Shown here piece after piece: positions 49,612 through 58,913 of a stretch of DNA of 64,000 bases (positions are counted from its first letter, which is position 1; every line of letters begins with the position of its first letter). The DNA is from Streptomyces cyaneofuscatus (GTDB lineage: Bacteria; Actinomycetota; Actinomycetes; Streptomycetales; Streptomycetaceae), in contig NZ_JOEM01000007.1 in the NCBI RefSeq assembly GCF_000718135.1, positions 1 to 64,000 of the forward strand, written 5' to 3'. A model generated the notes under the pieces. That model was not told the DNA's origin. It did not search any database and worked only from the letters and a program-made list of their open reading frames with translations. Both the position numbers and the translations under genes were made by a program.

Positions 49612-52305
49612 GTGCTGTGGGAGCGGGACGAGGTACTAGGCACGGCCACCGCAGCGGGGGAAGCCGCGCGGGCGGGCAACGGACGCTGGATACGGGTCAC
49701 TGGGGCGTTGCCCGGCATGGGCAGGACGGCCCTGCTCGACGAGGTCGTACGACGGCAGACCGCCGACGGCATGCGTGTCAAGCACGCGCGCGGCGCGCCG
49801 GAGGAGGCCGCGTTCCCGTACGGTCTCGTCCGCCGGCTCTTAACCGAGGACATAGGCGGCGTCCCTTTCGGCACGCCCACCGGACACAGCGAGCAGTGGC
49901 TGTACCACCGGCTGGTGACCCAGCTGGCCCGCCTCGCCACCGAGCGCCCGGTGCTACTCGCGGTGGATGATCTGCACCACGCCGACGAACCGTCCCGGCA
50001 CTGGATCGGCTATCTGGCGCGCCGCATCGCCGAGCTTCCCGTCCTCCTGGTGACCACCACCTGCGAGGGCTACACCGATCCCCCGGCGTTAGCCGCGGAC
50101 ACGGGCACTTCCGCCGAGCTGCGCCCGCTCAGCGCCCCCGCGGTCGTCCGTATCGCGCGGGCGGCGGGTCTGAGTACCCAGGAGACCACGACCTGCATCG
50201 AGGCGGGTGCGGGCAATCCGGCGCTGGTGCGCGCCTTGGTCGCCGATCTCCGCGACGGACCGTCTTCCCGCTCGTCCCTGGCGCCGGAGCGCAGCCGCTA
50301 CCGGGAGACGATCACCGGCTGGATCCGGGGTCTCCCCGATCCGCGCTCTCGTCACGCTTGCCTAGCCCTCGCCGTGGCGGCCGGGGGAGAGACAGCCTCG
50401 GGCCTCTCCGACCGGGACACCGGCCTCTGTCCGGCCCGGCCCGCACCCGGCTCCCCGTCGATGGGCCACCGCCTTGGCACCCTGTTGCGCCACCCTCTCG
50501 CGAGGGAGGCCGTTCTCGCCGCCGCCGAACCCGAGGAACTGGCCGTGCTACACACCCGCGTAGCCCAAGTGCTGGCCGAGGAGGGCGCGCCCGCCACCGC
50601 CGTCGCCGCCCGGCTCCTGTATGTGGACCGGCCCGGGGAGGCATGGATGGTCCGCTCCCTGGAGGAGGCGGCGGACGAGACGCTGCGCGCGGGCCGGCCC
50701 GACGAGTCCGCCGGGTATTTGCGCCATGCCCTGAGCGGGCCGCTCGCCCCGGACCGCCGCGCCGGTCTCGCGATGCGCCTCGGCGCACTGGAGCTTCCCG
50801 GCAACGTGACCGCCGGAATCCGCTGGCTGTACACCGGACTGGAGCTCCACACCGATCTCCGGGAACGCGCGAGCGCCGCGAGCGCGCTCAGCGCCGGCCT
50901 GGTCGCGGGGCGGGACCCCGACGCCGCGTTACGGATCCTGCGCCAGGTCGGCCGGGCCGCCGACAACGACGACGAGCTCGTCCATGTGCTGCAAGCGCTC
51001 GGCGCCCTCGTCTCCTCGCACGAAGCCGAAGCCTGGCGCGACGCCGTCTCCGCGCTGCGCGCGCTCGCCCCGGTGGCTCCCCCCACCATCGAGCCCCTGG
51101 TGTGCGGACTGATCACCGAGTACGAGGCCGGGGCCGGACTCTGCTCGGCGGCGGAGGCGGTGGCCAGGGTCGAGCGGCGCCTGGAGGCACCGGTGGACCA
51201 ACGCCTGCGCACCGCCTGGCTCGGCAGCGCGGCCACACTTCTGCAGTGGGCGGACCGTCTGGAGGAAGCGCGCGCACTTGCCGCCCGCTGCCTGCCCTCC
51301 TCGCCGATCCCCCCCGACCTGACGGACATGGGCCTCCAGTGCCTGCTCAGCGTACGGGCCGAGGCGGCGCTCTGGGCCGGCGAGTTCGGCCGCGTCATCG
51401 ACGAGAACGTCGCCTGGGTGGAGCTGTCCGCCGGGCAGGGCGTCCGGCTGCCCCATCTGGCGGCCATGGTGGCGCTCGCCCGGTCCGAGATCGGGGCGCG
51501 CGCCGAGGCATGGGAGGCGGTGACCGTCACCGAGCCGTCCGGCGCCGACACCTCCTGGGAGTGGAACGAACTTGGCTACGCGCGCGCCCGGCTCCACGAG
51601 GCGGACGGCGACTGGCGGGCCGCCCTCGAAGGTCACCTGGCCTGTGGAGCCGGCCAGAGCGCCCGTGACTTCGTCAGCCCGGTCGCCACACCATGGCGCT
51701 CGGGGGCGGCGTTCGCCCTGGCGCGGCTCGGACGCCGAGAGGAGGCGCGCGAGCTCGCCGAGGAGGAACTCCGCCACGCCCGCCTCTGGGGAACCGGGCG
51801 CACCATCGGCCGGGCGCTGCGCGCCCAAGCAGCCGCTCTCGGCGGCAGGCTGGCCCTGGAATCCCTCACCGAGGCTGCAGAACTGCTCGGCTCGGCCCCC
51901 GCGCCGGTGGAACTCGTGGAGACCCTCGTCGATCTCGGCCGTGCCCGCCTCGATGCCGGCAACGGCCGCAAGGGCCGCGACACCCTGCGCGAGGCGCACG
52001 CCGTGGCGCTGCGGCTCGCCGCGCAGAAGTCGGGGGCCCGCCGTCTCCTGGATCTGACCGAGGAGGCGCTGCGTCGGGGCGGCGCCCGGAAGACCAACAA
52101 CGGACAGGCGCTGACCGCGGCCGAACGGCGGGTCGCCGAACTGGCCGCCGCGGGACATACCAACGCACGGATCTCCTCCTCGCTGTGTCTCACCCGCCGC
52201 ACCGTGGAGATGCATCTCACCAACGCCTACAGGAAGCTGCGGATCGCCCGGCGGACCCAGCTCGTGGCGGTGCTGGCGCGGGAGGCGGGCCCCGTGAACG
52301 AGTGA
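49612..52305 (+). CDS. LuxR-family (LAL) transcriptional regulator with AAA-like domain
   Basis: 897 aa. N-terminal nucleotide-binding region: WIRVTGALPGMGRTALLDEV is the Walker A position but has Arg in place of the usual Lys; RPVLLAVDDLHHADEPS is Walker B. A long TPR-like helical middle follows, then the C-terminal LuxR HTH ALTAAERRVAELAAAGHTNA with RISSSLCLTRRTVEMHLTNA. LAL regulators are often pathway-specific activators. The frame is open upstream, but GTG 49612 with GAGGAGAG is the sensible start. Convergent with the tandem aegerolysin gene. Target genes are not evident. Confidence 0.85.
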   Translation: MLWERDEVLGTATAAGEAARAGNGRWIRVTGALPGMGRTALLDEVVRRQTADGMRVKHARGAPEEAAFPYGLVRRLLTEDIGGVPFGTPTGHSEQWLYHRLVTQLARLATERPVLLAVDDLHHADEPSRHWIGYLARRIAELPVLLVTTTCEGYTDPPALAADTGTSAELRPLSAPAVVRIARAAGLSTQETTTCIEAGAGNPALVRALVADLRDGPSSRSSLAPERSRYRETITGWIRGLPDPRSRHACLALAVAAGGETASGLSDRDTGLCPARPAPGSPSMGHRLGTLLRHPLAREAVLAAAEPEELAVLHTRVAQVLAEEGAPATAVAARLLYVDRPGEAWMVRSLEEAADETLRAGRPDESAGYLRHALSGPLAPDRRAGLAMRLGALELPGNVTAGIRWLYTGLELHTDLRERASAASALSAGLVAGRDPDAALRILRQVGRAADNDDELVHVLQALGALVSSHEAEAWRDAVSALRALAPVAPPTIEPLVCGLITEYEAGAGLCSAAEAVARVERRLEAPVDQRLRTAWLGSAATLLQWADRLEEARALAARCLPSSPIPPDLTDMGLQCLLSVRAEAALWAGEFGRVIDENVAWVELSAGQGVRLPHLAAMVALARSEIGARAEAWEAVTVTEPSGADTSWEWNELGYARARLHEADGDWRAALEGHLACGAGQSARDFVSPVATPWRSGAAFALARLGRREEARELAEEELRHARLWGTGRTIGRALRAQAAALGGRLALESLTEAAELLGSAPAPVELVETLVDLGRARLDAGNGRKGRDTLREAHAVALRLAAQKSGARRLLDLTEEALRRGGARKTNNGQALTAAERRVAELAAAGHTNARISSSLCLTRRTVEMHLTNAYRKLRIARRTQLVAVLAREAGPVNE

Positions 52306-52356
52306 CACCCCGTTTCGTCACCGATTGCCGTGTGCAGGCCCCCGCCGCACACCACA

Positions 52357-52388
52357 CCGTGCCCCGCCGGTGATCCGGCGGGGCACGG
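52357..52388. terminator. Bidirectional terminator, 14-bp stem
   Basis: CCGTGCCCCGCCGG (52357-52370), loop TGAT, exact complement (52375-52388), between the convergent LuxR and aegerolysin genes. Confidence 0.8.
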
Positions 52389-52492
52389 AGGTCTCATGAA
52401 CGGTCGGTCGCATCCGTGAGTGGTCCGGACGGTGGGGCCGGGCGGGGGTCGCCGCACTCATCCCCTGGACGGGGCCGCCCAGGCCTGCACTG

Positions 52493-53458
52493 TCACTGCT
52501 TCGTCAGAGTGAAGGCAACCGTGGCGTTGTTCCCACTACCGCCCTGATGGGTGCAATCGAATCCGGACGGAGCGGTGCAGGAGTACCTGTTGCTGCCCGA
52601 GTAGGGGTTGTTCCAGTACACCTTGACCTTGTTGGTCTCCCCGGACACATTGAAACTCACCTCGCCCTCCGTGCCGGTCATGAAGCCGTCGGACTCGCTC
52701 TGCCAGTTGCCGGAGATACCGGACTGGATGATGGAGGGCGGAAGCATGTTGGTGGACCAGATGCCCCAGTGCAGTTGCGAGGTGGAGCGAGTGAGCAGCC
52801 GCCCCGAGACATTGGTCAGGGTGACATTGGTGCTGCGCGCGGCATTGGCCGTGAGCGGATTGGCCGCCGCGCCCCGGGCCTTGGTCGCGCCGGGCGCCTT
52901 CTTCGCTGCCGATGCCTTCTTCCAGAGGTCGAATGTCACCGAAGCGTTGTTCCCACTGCCGCCGTACTTGTCGCACTGGTATCCCGCCGGGACGACGCAA
53001 CTGTAGCTGTTGGATCCCGAGTAGGGGTTATTCCAGTGCATGCGGACCTCTCCGCCCCCGGGGAGCGCGTAGGTCACCTTCCCCTCGGTTCCGGTCATGA
53101 AACCGCAGGATTCGCTCTGCCATATGGGCTGCGCGCCATTGGCGACGGTATCGGGCGGCAGCATGTCGGTCGTCCAGCAGCCGTGGGGCAGTTCATCCCA
53201 TGTCTTGACCAGATTGGTCCCGGAATAGTTGATCAGTTTGACCTGGGTGGAGCGGGCTGCGGTGACACCCACCTGGCCCTTAGCCTTGTTCTCGGACTTC
53301 GTGGGGCGCTGTTCGGCAGTAGCCGCCCGAGTCCCGGGCCGCTCGTCCACCGCCTGCGCCGCCGGGGCGAGGGCGACCGCCCCGGCCGCCATCAGGACTG
53401 CAGTGAGAGCGCCCGCCGCGGCGCGGCGCACATCAGTGATGCGAGTCAGTCTCTTCAT
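52493..53458 (-). CDS. Secreted tandem aegerolysin-like protein
   Basis: About 321 aa from ATG 53458 (an in-frame ATG at 53470 adds four residues). A Sec signal peptide with Arg-rich start, hydrophobic core (AGALTAVLMAAGAVALAP) and AQA-V cleavage near residue 36 is followed by two ~110-aa repeats, each with RST-V-L-N-SG--L, W-T-MLPP, IWQSES-GFMTGTEG or NWQSESDGFMTGTEG, (H/Y)WNNPYSGSN-YSC and GGSGNN(A). This is the aegerolysin pattern shared with Bacillus Gpp34/ET79-type crystal proteins and fungal ostreolysins, which bind membrane lipids. A Lys/Ala linker joins the repeats; repeat 1 has four Cys, repeat 2 two. No MACPF or Tpp35 partner lies nearby. Confidence 0.8.
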   Translation of the reverse strand: MKRLTRITDVRRAAAGALTAVLMAAGAVALAPAAQAVDERPGTRAATAEQRPTKSENKAKGQVGVTAARSTQVKLINYSGTNLVKTWDELPHGCWTTDMLPPDTVANGAQPIWQSESCGFMTGTEGKVTYALPGGGEVRMHWNNPYSGSNSYSCVVPAGYQCDKYGGSGNNASVTFDLWKKASAAKKAPGATKARGAAANPLTANAARSTNVTLTNVSGRLLTRSTSQLHWGIWSTNMLPPSIIQSGISGNWQSESDGFMTGTEGEVSFNVSGETNKVKVYWNNPYSGSNRYSCTAPSGFDCTHQGGSGNNATVAFTLTKQ

Positions 53459-53546
53459 GGTTTTACCCATTCCGTTCGAGCGGCGGGGAGTGCGCCGCGC
53501 TGGTCCGGTTCACTACGCACGGGCTCATGGCCCGACGCGGAGGGGA

Positions 53547-53849
53547 TCACTGGTAGTAGAGGTCGTATGTCTCGTATGGAGTGGCCTCGATCATGTACTG
53601 ACTGGCCATTCCAAAGCCCACCAGAGTGGCGTACGCTGCCATCGCCGCGAAATATGAGGGGTAATTGCCGCCATAGATCCAGATGTTTGCCGCCGCCGGG
53701 CCTTCCCGGCCGGCGGGTGCGGCGGAGGTGCTCGCCCGGTCGGTGTTGCCGACCGATGCCTTGGCGGCATGTGCCTGAGCGATACCGCCGATCAGAACAG
53801 CGGACGCAAGCACGGCGCTGACCGCGACCTTCCGAATTCCTCTTCGCAT
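53547..53849 (-). CDS. Small secreted protein
   Basis: 100 aa with a signal peptide (MRRGIRKVAVSAVLASAVLI, then AQAHAA-K cleavage near residue 29). The mature ~70 aa ends in WIYGGNYPSYFAAMAAYATL and GMASQYMIEATPYETYDLYY, rich in Tyr and Ala. It precedes the aegerolysin gene by 76 bp on the same strand, so the two may be co-expressed and co-secreted. No known family. Confidence 0.65.
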   Translation of the reverse strand: MRRGIRKVAVSAVLASAVLIGGIAQAHAAKASVGNTDRASTSAAPAGREGPAAANIWIYGGNYPSYFAAMAAYATLVGFGMASQYMIEATPYETYDLYYQ

Positions 53850-54206
53850 GACAATCCCTTTCTCGGCGTTACATGTTCGCGGTCGGTCGCCCGCCGCTTG
53901 GGTGCCGCCGGACCACCGGACCGCGAAGTGCGGTGGCGGTCACAGAATGGCATGGCGGTGCTACGTACAGGCACTGCGGAAAACCGCATACATACGACTC
54001 CCGTCACCAGCTGGCGCCTCCACGAGCGGGTTGGGTCCCCGACCGGCCGCCCCGGTGCCGTACCCCGCGGATGCGGTCGAGCCTGCGGCCGGACCTCTGT
54101 CCACACGTGGACGGCTCCTCGCCCAGTGGGGCCGCCCCGCTAGGTTCTGTCCGGCCGATCTTGGGCTGTGGGATGATGCCGTCCATGTCTTGGATCCGAA
54201 GGGGCC
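53850..54206. other. Intergenic region, 357 bp
   Basis: Upstream region of the secreted-protein gene. No gene seen; a minor stretch around 53965-53995 (ACTGCGGAAAACCGCATACA) contains an imperfect hairpin. Confidence 0.4.
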
Positions 54207-54617
54207 GTGCCTCGTAGAACACCAGCTTCACTTCGGCCGCGGGAACGCGGTTGGGGCAGACCCTGGGTGCGGTATCGCGATGTCCCAGGTCTGTCGGGAG
54301 CGGCGAATGCCGCTGTCCGTGTACTCGAACGGGAGCGATTGTCTCCGGGCATCGTGGCGGTGGCGCTGAGCGTGTGGTCCGGGCGCGTCCACGGCACGAG
54401 GCGCCGATGGAGGCAACGGGAGACGGAGTTCACCTGCTCCTGCTGCGGCGAGGGTTGGGCCCGGGACAAGCTGCAAGACGCTCTATTCATGCTTCCGCCA
54501 AGGGCCGCCAGCGAACTCCGGGTGCAGGTCGAGCTCCTGGACGCGGTGCTCCTCGGGCGAACGCATCACGAACCGGCAGAAGAGCCGGAGTTGGCGTGGT
54601 GGCATCGCAGGTGCTGA
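54207..54617 (+). CDS. Hypothetical protein with CSCC zinc-like motif
   Basis: Up to 136 aa. The C-terminal half is convincing: TEFTCSCCGEGWARDKLQDA, LFMLPPRAASELRVQVELLD, HHEPAEEPELAWWHRRC. Cys-rich CxCC and a final Cys could bind zinc. The start is unclear: GTG 54207 is the first in frame, but the N-terminal part may be noise. Unrecognised family, although similar Streptomyces proteins end in PWW-RRC. Confidence 0.5.
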   Translation: MPRRTPASLRPRERGWGRPWVRYRDVPGLSGAANAAVRVLERERLSPGIVAVALSVWSGRVHGTRRRWRQRETEFTCSCCGEGWARDKLQDALFMLPPRAASELRVQVELLDAVLLGRTHHEPAEEPELAWWHRRC

Positions 54618-54654
54618 CCGTACCCCTGTCGCCCACTGGTTCGTTGGCTCTTGC

Positions 54655-55611
54655 GTGACTGGTCGGAGGGATCTGACAGAGGCGGAGTGGCGACGTCTGG
54701 AGCCGCTCTTGCCCACGGGCAACAAGCGCTGCGGGCGGTGGCGCGATCATCGCCAGGTGGTCAACGGCATCCTGCACCGGGTGCGAACCGGGGTGCAGTG
54801 GCGTGACCTGCCTGAACGCTACGGACCATGGAAGACCGTATACGAGCGCCACCGGCGCTGGTCGGCCGTCGGCATCAATCACGTCAAGGTCGATGCGCTC
54901 ACCGTCAAGCAGCGCAAGCAGATAGCCCGGCAGCTCATGGATTTCATGTTCCGTTCATACTTCGTCACCGGCCGCTTTCACGCCGACCCGCACCCCGGCA
55001 ACATCCTCATCAGCCAGGATGCCATCGCCCATGTCATCGACTGGGGCATGGTGGGCCGCCTCGACCGCAGCACGCGTATGGCCATGCTGGGGGTTTTGAT
55101 CGGCATGATGTGCAACGACGCAGAAGCCCTCGCCCGCCAATGGATCCACATGGGAGCCGCCACTCCGTGGAGCAACATCGCCGGCTTCGTCCAAGATCTC
55201 TCCCGCAAGGTGCCCTTATGGTCAAACGCCACCCTCGATGAGCTCCACTACGGCGTGGCCCTCATGTCTGTGCTCCAGCACTCCAGCAAACGGGGCATCC
55301 AGGTCTCCCCCAGTGTCTCCGTCATCGGCAAATCCCTGGCCAACATCGAAGGCTCCGTACGCTGCTTGTACCCCCAGCTAAAACTCATCAAGAGCCTCAG
55401 CAGCACCCTCAACGGCATCATGCACGACCTGCTGCGGGAGGAAGTCGCCTCCGAGCGGCTTGCCCAGCATCTCTTGGACCTTCTCGTTTTCACCAACAAA
55501 AGCGCTGGCCACTTGGAAGCCCTACTCAGAGACCTTGCATCTCGCCAGTTCACCGTGCAGGCGCGCACCAACCTCGGGGACCCGATCACCGCAGGCCGCT
55601 CACACCGCTGA
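54655..55611 (+). CDS. Chimeric ORF: IS5 transposase head fused to AarF/ABC1 kinase tail
   Basis: 318 aa in one uninterrupted frame. Residues 1-72 (RDLTEAEWRRLEPLLPTGNK, GVQWRDLPERYGPWKTVYER, HRRWSA) are the DUF4096 start of IS5 transposases. From ~75 on, LTVKQRKQIARQLMDFMFRS, VTGRFHADPHPGNILISQDA and AHVIDWGMVGRLDRST are the catalytic loop (HADPHPGN) and metal motif (DWG for DFG) of ABC1/UbiB/AarF kinases. The kinase N-lobe with its KxGQ motif and ATP Lys is missing. The fusion therefore arose by IS insertion and deletion. It has a start, GTG 54655, and a proper stop, so a stable hybrid protein is conceivable, but kinase activity is unlikely. Confidence 0.65.
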   Translation: MTGRRDLTEAEWRRLEPLLPTGNKRCGRWRDHRQVVNGILHRVRTGVQWRDLPERYGPWKTVYERHRRWSAVGINHVKVDALTVKQRKQIARQLMDFMFRSYFVTGRFHADPHPGNILISQDAIAHVIDWGMVGRLDRSTRMAMLGVLIGMMCNDAEALARQWIHMGAATPWSNIAGFVQDLSRKVPLWSNATLDELHYGVALMSVLQHSSKRGIQVSPSVSVIGKSLANIEGSVRCLYPQLKLIKSLSSTLNGIMHDLLREEVASERLAQHLLDLLVFTNKSAGHLEALLRDLASRQFTVQARTNLGDPITAGRSHR

Positions 55612-55775
55612 CACGGTCCACTGCGCGGGGCAACGAGGCTCGTGACGATGATGCAGCCCGCTGAGGCAGCCGAACGGACGAGTTCTTGATCGGGAGGAGT
55701 TAAGTTGAGTCCCCACGGGACGAGCCACTCTCAAGAACCCGTGGCGCGTACCGGCCAGGGGACTGCGTCACGGGT

Positions 55776-56120
55776 TCAGGACGAGGTCCTCCACCCGTTC
55801 TGCTCCCGATCGAACTTGAGCTGCCTGTCCACCTCGATGTTGGCTTCGCCCTGCCGCCTGTCGGGTGCAAAGATATTGTCGCTGCCGAGGACGTAGACCG
55901 TGTTCTCGCGGTTCTGTGTGGGTTCGAAGAGCTTGACCGCGTACAGGTCCTTGTCGCCGTTCACGCGTTCGACCGATCGGACGATCCCGTAGGTCGTGTC
56001 CGGCGGATCACTGGCGGAGCCAGAGTCGGATCGCGGCGGCGGTGACGGTGCCGTGGAGACGTAGGCCCGTCTGTCGTAACGGGTCGCGACCGCGCGGGAG
56101 TTCCTGAGCCGGTCCCGGTG
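55776..56120 (-). pseudogene. Gene tail plus IS5 transposase C-terminal remnant
   Basis: At 56008-56120 the minus strand reads RLRNSRAVATRYDRRAYV and, one frame over, HGTVTAAAIRLWLRQ-stop, the usual end of IS5 transposases. Beyond it (to 55776) another minus frame, TTYGIVRSVERVNGDKDLYA, then NTVYVLGSDNIFAPDRRQGE and QLKFDREQNGWRTSS, looks like the tail of an unrelated gene. It may be the other end of the IS5 copy whose head starts the chimera at 54655. Confidence 0.45.
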
Positions 56121-56617
56121 GGCGCGCTGGCCGACAAGTACGGCGCGAAGCTGATGTTCCCGCTGGTGTCGGCGCTGAAGATCGTGCCGGTGCTGCCGTC
56201 GTCGATCAGCGCCGACGCCCGGCTCGTGTCCGCCTGGTCGGACTGGAAGGCGACTGGCTGAGGCGTGGTGAAGGACGAGGACGGCCTGGACAATCGCTGT
56301 GATGTGGTTGGTGCTGCCTTTGAGCTGCAGGAATGAATGGGGACGGCGGACTTCGCCCGCAGCCCCGCACTCCGAGCGCATGCGAGGACGCCGCCACTCC
56401 CGGTGGCAGACACCGCCAGCCCGGAGACTCGTCCACACGCCCGGGAGTACATATGCCCCATGGCGGGCTTAAGGTGTAATGTCACATTTGGCCGCGTCGG
56501 CTGTGCCGCGCCCACCGGACGACGAAGAAGGCTTCCGCCTTCCGCCCTCCGTGCCGCTCGGTCGGCTGAAGGATCACCGAACTCACCTTTCACATCCGCC
56601 AGGCGGGAGGGTCTGCC
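56121..56617. other. Region with decayed minus-strand coding sequence
   Basis: A short minus-strand segment (about 56140-56270: QPVAFQSDQADTSRASALID, DGSTGTIFSADTSGNISFAP) reads like part of an extracellular protein but has no start or end. The remainder is promoter region for the hydrolase gene (GGCGGGAGGG ribosome site at 56600). Confidence 0.35.
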
Positions 56618-57448
56618 ATGAGCAAGGTCACCACGAGCGACGGTACGAGCATCTTCTACAAGGACTGGGGTCCGCGCGACGGCCGACCGATCGTGTTCCA
56701 CCACGGCTGGCCACTCAGCGCAGACGACTGGGACAATCAAATGCTGTTCTTCCTCGCGGAGGGCTATCGCGTGATTGCCCACGACCGTCGAGGACATGGG
56801 CGTTCCTCCCAGAGTCAGAGCGGTCACGAGATGGACACCTATGCCGCCGATGTGGCAGCGGTGACCGACGTTCTCGACCTGCGGGACGCCGTCCACATCG
56901 GCCACTCCACCGGCGGTGGCGAAGTCGCCCGGTACGTGGCGCGCGCGAAGCCGGGACGGGTCGCCAAGGCAGTCCTGGTCGGAGCGGTGCCACCAATCAT
57001 GGTGCGAACGCCGTCCAACCCCGGCGGCCTGCCCATCGAGGTGTTCGACGGCTTCCGCGCGTCCCTCGTCGCCAACCGTGCGCAGTTCTACATCGATGTC
57101 CCCTCAGGGCCGTTCTACGGGTACAACCGACCCGGCACCGAGGTGTCCCAGGGAGTGATCGACAACTGGTGGCGCCAGGGTATGCGGGGAGCCGCCAACG
57201 CACACTACGAGTGCATCAAGGCGTTCTCCGAGACGGACTTCACCGAGGACCTCAAGGCGATCGACGTCCCCGTCCTGGTGGCGCATGGCACCGACGACCA
57301 GATCGTGCCCTACGACGACTCGGCGCCGCTGTCGGTCGAACTCCTCAAGAACGGCCGGCTCAAGAGCTACGACGGTTTCCCTCACGGCATGCTCACGACG
57401 CAACCCGAGGTGCTCAACCCCGACCTGCTGGCCTTCATCAAGGAGTAG
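56618..57448 (+). CDS. Alpha/beta hydrolase, cofactor-free haloperoxidase/arylesterase type
   Basis: 276 aa. [20 protein letters not shown] holds the HGW oxyanion segment; [14 protein letters not shown] is typical; [19 protein letters not shown] has the nucleophile Ser (GHSTGG). [17 protein letters not shown] carries the acid and [15 protein letters not shown] the His. This matches non-haem chloroperoxidases, which are perhydrolases or esterases in vivo. No signal peptide. Intact single gene with strong RBS GGGAGG. Confidence 0.92.
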   Translation: MSKVTTSDGTSIFYKDWGPRDGRPIVFHHGWPLSADDWDNQMLFFLAEGYRVIAHDRRGHGRSSQSQSGHEMDTYAADVAAVTDVLDLRDAVHIGHSTGGGEVARYVARAKPGRVAKAVLVGAVPPIMVRTPSNPGGLPIEVFDGFRASLVANRAQFYIDVPSGPFYGYNRPGTEVSQGVIDNWWRQGMRGAANAHYECIKAFSETDFTEDLKAIDVPVLVAHGTDDQIVPYDDSAPLSVELLKNGRLKSYDGFPHGMLTTQPEVLNPDLLAFIKE

Positions 57449-57660
57449 GCAGCTCAGCCTTTGACCGTCGGCCTCCGACGGCGCACCGGAACTCCGGTGC
57501 GCTGTCACGGGCATCCGTGGGCCGAGCGGGGGCGTTTCAGTCAGACCTGGTCCTCGGCTTCGGGCACCAAGCTCCGAGTGGTCGTGGGCCGCCAACCGGG
57601 TGAAGAGCGGCGTGCCCGCAGTCGGAGCAATTCGCCTTCGATCGCGGGCCAGGAGCCAGG

Positions 57661-58290
57661 GTGAGCCGGGTGAGTAACGGCAGCCCCTCATCAGCACGCC
57701 CCGACCGTCTGATCACGTTGTCGGACGGCATCTTCGCGATCGCCATGACCCTGCTCGCCCTCGATGTGAGGGTCCCGCCCGGCCTGGACTCCGAGCAGTT
57801 CCACGACGCGCTGCGCGAAAGCTCTCCCCAGCTCGCCGCCTACGCGCTGAGCTTCCTCATCCTGTGTGTCTTCTGGCGGGACCAGCGGCAGATCCTCCTG
57901 ATGTCCGCGAAGACGGGCGGCCTTCCCCAGCATCTGGCCCTCGCGGTGCTCGGCATGATCGCCTTGGTCCCCTTCCCCACGTCCATCCTCGCCGAGTACG
58001 GAGCACGCGAGCCGTGGGCGGTGGTGATGTACGCCGCGACCATCTGCCTCATCGACCTGCTGCAGCTCGCCATGTTCGCGACGCTGAGGGGCCGCCACGG
58101 TGTCCGCGCCGTGGGCGAGTGGCGGGACACCGCGGCAGACCTGAGCGCGACGATCGCGGTGTTCGGAGCCTCCGTACCCATTGCTTTTTTCGCCCCGCAG
58201 GCGGCCATGTGGTGCTGGCTCGCCCTCTTCCCCGTCAAGGCCGCCCTCGGTCGGCAGGAACGGCTCCGGAGTACCCGGCAGGACGGCTGA
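57661..58290 (+). CDS. TMEM175-family potassium channel-like protein
   Basis: 209 aa with six hydrophobic segments. The signature LITLSDGIFAIAMTLLALDV corresponds to the FSDGVFAIAxTLL motif of TMEM175 (DUF1211), bacterial K+ channels that assemble as tetramers. Helices follow at LAAYALSFLILCVFW, LALAVLGMIALVPFP, WAVVMYAATICLIDLLQLA and TIAVFGASVPIAFFAPQA. GTG 57661 with AGCCAGGGTG upstream. Single gene. Confidence 0.88.
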   Translation: MSRVSNGSPSSARPDRLITLSDGIFAIAMTLLALDVRVPPGLDSEQFHDALRESSPQLAAYALSFLILCVFWRDQRQILLMSAKTGGLPQHLALAVLGMIALVPFPTSILAEYGAREPWAVVMYAATICLIDLLQLAMFATLRGRHGVRAVGEWRDTAADLSATIAVFGASVPIAFFAPQAAMWCWLALFPVKAALGRQERLRSTRQDG

Positions 58291-58331
58291 GACCTTGGGC
58301 GATGAGTACCTCGCGCTCGTCGGGCGACCCG

Positions 58332-58913
58332 CTACGGCGCGTCCACCAGGATCCGTCCGTCGGCCGGGGTCCGTGAAGCGAGGCCGTTGGCGTAGAAGGA
58401 TTCGACGCGGGACTGCTCCGTCGCGTTCGGGACCGAATTCCTGCACCCGGTTCCGGCGCTGGAGCCCGACATCAGCTGGGAGCACGGGCCGGGCTTGGTG
58501 TCCGGCAGGCCCAGGCTGTGGCCGATCTCGTGTGCGGCGATGCGGGTCTTGTCATGCCCCTGGGTGACGGCCTGGCTGCCCAGCTCCACCCGGACCTGGC
58601 CGCCAGGGCGGACCGGGCCGAGTGTGGCCTGCGGCCAGCCGTTGGTGGCCACGATCTGGATCTCGGCGCGCGCGCCGGGCGCGGCCTCGACCAGTTTGAC
58701 GTTGTCGACGTTCGAGTTCCACGAGGCGACCCCAGCCGCGATCGCCGCCTCCCAGCCGCCCGCACGGCTGTCGTCGTAGCGGAGTGTCACCACGGCCGCC
58801 GCGCCTTCCGTGACGTGCGGAACCGGCGCCTGCGTGGCGCTCGCCGCCGTGACGGTGGTCAGGGTGATCGCCGCGGCGATACCGGCCGCCTTCAGCGCTA
58901 TCGAATTCAACAT
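58332..58913 (-). CDS. snpA: Snapalysin-type secreted zinc metalloprotease
   Basis: 193 aa. Signal peptide LKAAGIAAAITLTTVTAASA with cleavage near residue 24. The zinc motif TRIAAHEIGHSLGLPDTKPG (HExxHxxGxxD, with Asp as third ligand) is the snapalysin hallmark; NGWPQATLGP and GPCSQLMSGSSAGTGCRNSV with two Cys follow as in Streptomyces small neutral protease. Length fits a protein with only a short propeptide. GAAGGGAC precedes ATG 58913; an upstream in-frame ATG at 58931 is less likely. The usual LysR activator (SnpR) is not adjacent. Confidence 0.88.
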   Translation of the reverse strand: MLNSIALKAAGIAAAITLTTVTAASATQAPVPHVTEGAAAVVTLRYDDSRAGGWEAAIAAGVASWNSNVDNVKLVEAAPGARAEIQIVATNGWPQATLGPVRPGGQVRVELGSQAVTQGHDKTRIAAHEIGHSLGLPDTKPGPCSQLMSGSSAGTGCRNSVPNATEQSRVESFYANGLASRTPADGRILVDAP

